From: Candidatus Gottesmanbacteria bacterium
GTDB taxonomy: Bacteria > Patescibacteriota > Microgenomatia > 2-02-FULL-39-11
DNA length: 8,020 bases
Direction: 5' to 3'
Assembly: GCA_016218275.1 (NCBI GenBank)
Contig: JACREK010000137.1
Coordinates: 1 to 8,020 of the forward strand
Shown: positions 6,980 through 8,020 of the stretch, piece after piece
How positions within the stretch are numbered: position 1 is the stretch's first letter
Layout of the letters: the number at the start of each line of letters is the position of its first letter
The notes under the pieces: generated by a model
Told to the model about the DNA's origin: nothing
The model's input: only the letters and a program-made list of their open reading frames with translations
Database searches by the model: none
Position numbers and translations under genes: made by a program

Positions 6980-7681
6980 TTCAATATTTCCAATAATATT
7001 TATCATTCTTCCGGCTATTTTTCCATCCCGTCTAAAAGACCAGTATTTGTTATCACAGCTGGTACACACTTTAGAAATCTCAATATTATCAGGCAAAATA
7101 CCAAGAGATTCCAACTGCAATGAAGCTATCCTGCTAAGGTTGAGATACCAGAATGTAGAACTTTTCTTTCGAGATTCACCTGGAAGGAGTCCATTCGGCC
7201 ACCTTCCAGGTGTTGCGAAGCGACTCCTGGAAGGTGTATGTTGGATAGATAATAATTTTTGAAATTTGAGGAATCGCTTTCTAGAGACTCTATAACAGCA
7301 TACTTGGATATGGGGACCCACTGCTACTTTTAAATTCATTGGGCTGGAACCTAATTTTATCATTTTGTTTAACGCATTTATTATTATTCCTTCATACAAA
7401 CCCTTCCATCCTGCATGAATTGCTGCTGTCACCTTCTTTTTAGGATCAAAGAAAAAAATTGGCAGACAATCGGCTGTCCGGATACCTAATAACAACGGTT
7501 TATTTGTTACTAAACCGTCGTATCCTTTTATAAATTTTGCTTTGTCATCTTTGATAATTGCTACTTTATCACTATGAATCTGTTCTGCGGTAATAATATT
7601 TTCCAAAGGAAAAGTTGAGTTTTTATCTCCAAAAAAATGCAATAAATTTGGATATTTAGAAAGGATTTTAGACCTTACCAT
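6947..7681 (-). CDS. pgeF: Peptidoglycan editing factor PgeF / laccase-domain (YfiH, DUF152) protein carrying a repeat-encoded insert
   Basis: E. coli PgeF (YfiH) edits muropeptides in which L-Ser has been misincorporated for L-Ala; related proteins are described as polyphenol oxidases or purine-nucleoside enzymes. The 244-residue protein has the family's metal site: His36 in AEQIHSDKV, Cys72 in RTADCLPI (68-75) and His89 in HAGWKG (89-94). It also has VGPHIQVCCYRV (121-132), CTSCDNKYWSFRRDG (206-220) and AGRM (223-226). The ORF is open up to 7810, but those 43 extra residues run through murE in another frame. I chose ATG at 7681, which overlaps the murE stop by 14 bp and begins MVRSKILSKYPNLLHFFGD, like the family. 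Residues 149-168 come from palindromic element 4 in a variable loop region. The last ten residues or so (QTYAIDNTLK) come from element 3. Its place between murE and murC supports the editing role. Confidence 0.9.
   Translation of the reverse strand: MVRSKILSKYPNLLHFFGDKNSTFPLENIITAEQIHSDKVAIIKDDKAKFIKGYDGLVTNKPLLLGIRTADCLPIFFFDPKKKVTAAIHAGWKGLYEGIIINALNKMIKLGSSPMNLKVAVGPHIQVCCYRVSRKRFLKFQKLLSIQHTPSRSRFATPGRWPNGLLPGESRKKSSTFWYLNLSRIASLQLESLGILPDNIEISKVCTSCDNKYWSFRRDGKIAGRMINIIGNIEQTYAIDNTLK
7177..7236. repeat. 60-bp palindromic element 4, in frame inside pgeF
   Basis: The ends are inverted repeats matching at 12 of 15 positions: on the minus strand it begins CACCTTCCAGGAGTC, and the complement of its other end reads CACCTGGAAGGAGTC. 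Inside is a perfect 11-bp pair, CACCTGGAAGG (7177-7187) and CCTTCCAGGTG (7202-7212), and CCTGGAAGG recurs directly (7179-7187, 7226-7234). The length is exactly 20 codons, so the pgeF frame is kept. It encodes PgeF residues 149-168, rich in Pro, Gly, Arg and Ser. It differs in sequence from elements 1-3. Rickettsia palindromic elements are a known precedent for in-frame repeat insertion. Confidence 0.78.
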
Positions 7682-8020
7682 AGATAGCTTTCTGTATTGC
7701 CTGTTTCTCATTCCACGGATATTCGGTTTTGCCATAGCACATGGATTTTTCGTGACCTTTGCCGCAAATAAGAATAAGGTCACCTTTTTGCGCCAAATTT
7801 CTGAGGGCAAAGTTAATCGCCTCTTGCCTGTCTGGTATCCGCCAAAAATATTTTTTTCCTTTTTTTAATCCCGTTAAACTCTTGTCTTTTTTATTCTCTT
7901 CTTCTGCGCCTGCTGTAAGACTTCCGTCAGCAATCTGTCCGATAATATCTCTTACGTCCTCAGTCCGGGGGTCTTCTGCGGTAAGTATTGTAAAATCGGC
8001 CAGTTTTGCCGCAATTTCTC
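7668..8020 (-). CDS. murE: C-terminal fragment of a MurE-type UDP-N-acetylmuramoyl-tripeptide synthetase (5' end outside window)
   Basis: MurE adds the third stem residue (often meso-diaminopimelate or Lys) to UDP-MurNAc-L-Ala-D-Glu. Only the last 116 residues are present, reading in from the right edge in one open frame to TAA at 7668-7670. Motifs of the Mur ligase C-terminal domain are EDPRTED (15-21 of the fragment), IPDRQEAI (61-68) and ICGKGHE (84-90), followed by YPWNEKQAI (100-108). EDPR stands at the DNPR-type motif whose Arg contacts meso-diaminopimelate in characterised enzymes, so that substrate is favoured but not proved. A charged Lys/Glu-rich stretch (about 39-57) precedes IPDR. 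Its stop lies 14 bp inside the 5' end of pgeF, indicating one transcript. MurF or another Mur ligase is less likely, because DPRTE, IPDR and GKGHE in this order are MurE hallmarks. Confidence 0.9.
   Translation of the reverse strand, partial: EIAAKLADFTILTAEDPRTEDVRDIIGQIADGSLTAGAEEENKKDKSLTGLKKGKKYFWRIPDRQEAINFALRNLAQKGDLILICGKGHEKSMCYGKTEYPWNEKQAIQKAIYGKV

Noticed and set aside
7682..7810. Longer N-terminus for PgeF starting at 7810
   Set aside because: The extra 43 residues overlap the well-conserved C-terminal coding region of murE in another frame and do not resemble the family.
1..8020. UGA recoded as glycine, as in Gracilibacteria and Absconditabacteria
   Set aside because: TGA ends murA, murC and pgeF at or near the expected C-termini, and no conserved glycine is encoded by TGA.

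Overview
The window is one co-oriented cluster of cell-wall precursor genes on the minus strand. Standard stop codons are used (TAA, TGA and TAG all end genes), and the DNA is AT-rich. The style of the proteins (GlmS with YRGYDSWG, MurC with GIKGIAMTALA and an EADEYMTCP block, MurA with TDWQAP) and the many small palindromic repeats suggest a Patescibacteria/CPR genome, perhaps Microgenomates. That placement is inference from remembered family patterns, not a search.

Layout in transcription order (right to left): the 3' end of a MurE-type ligase (7668-8020); pgeF, a peptidoglycan-editing/laccase-domain protein (6947-7681); murC (5373-6827); murB (4256-5227); murA (2926-4254); a GlmU-like nucleotidyltransferase with a left-handed beta-helix domain (1607-2929); and glmS, whose C-terminal end runs off the left edge (1-1395). 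Together they cover amino-sugar supply (GlmS makes glucosamine-6-P; the GlmU-like protein probably makes UDP-GlcNAc), the two committed steps to UDP-MurNAc (MurA, MurB), addition of the first and third stem residues (MurC, MurE), and proofreading of the stem peptide (PgeF). No phosphoglucosamine mutase, murD, murF, murG or mraY lies in the window.

The most unusual content is a set of short palindromic elements. The cluster has only three gaps longer than 1 bp (glmU-like/glmS, murC/murB, pgeF/murC), and each holds a 130-150 bp element with its own terminal inverted repeats. Two of these elements reach into the upstream gene and encode its last residues: about 18 codons of MurC and about 10 of PgeF. 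A fourth palindrome, 60 bp long, sits in frame inside pgeF and adds 20 residues without breaking the frame, in the manner of the Rickettsia palindromic elements. Without the elements the cluster would be tightly packed, as the 14-bp, 1-bp and 4-bp junctions elsewhere show.

No stretch over 300 bases lacks a gene. I could not identify a convincing promoter, rho-independent terminator, tRNA, rRNA, CRISPR array or conventional insertion sequence.
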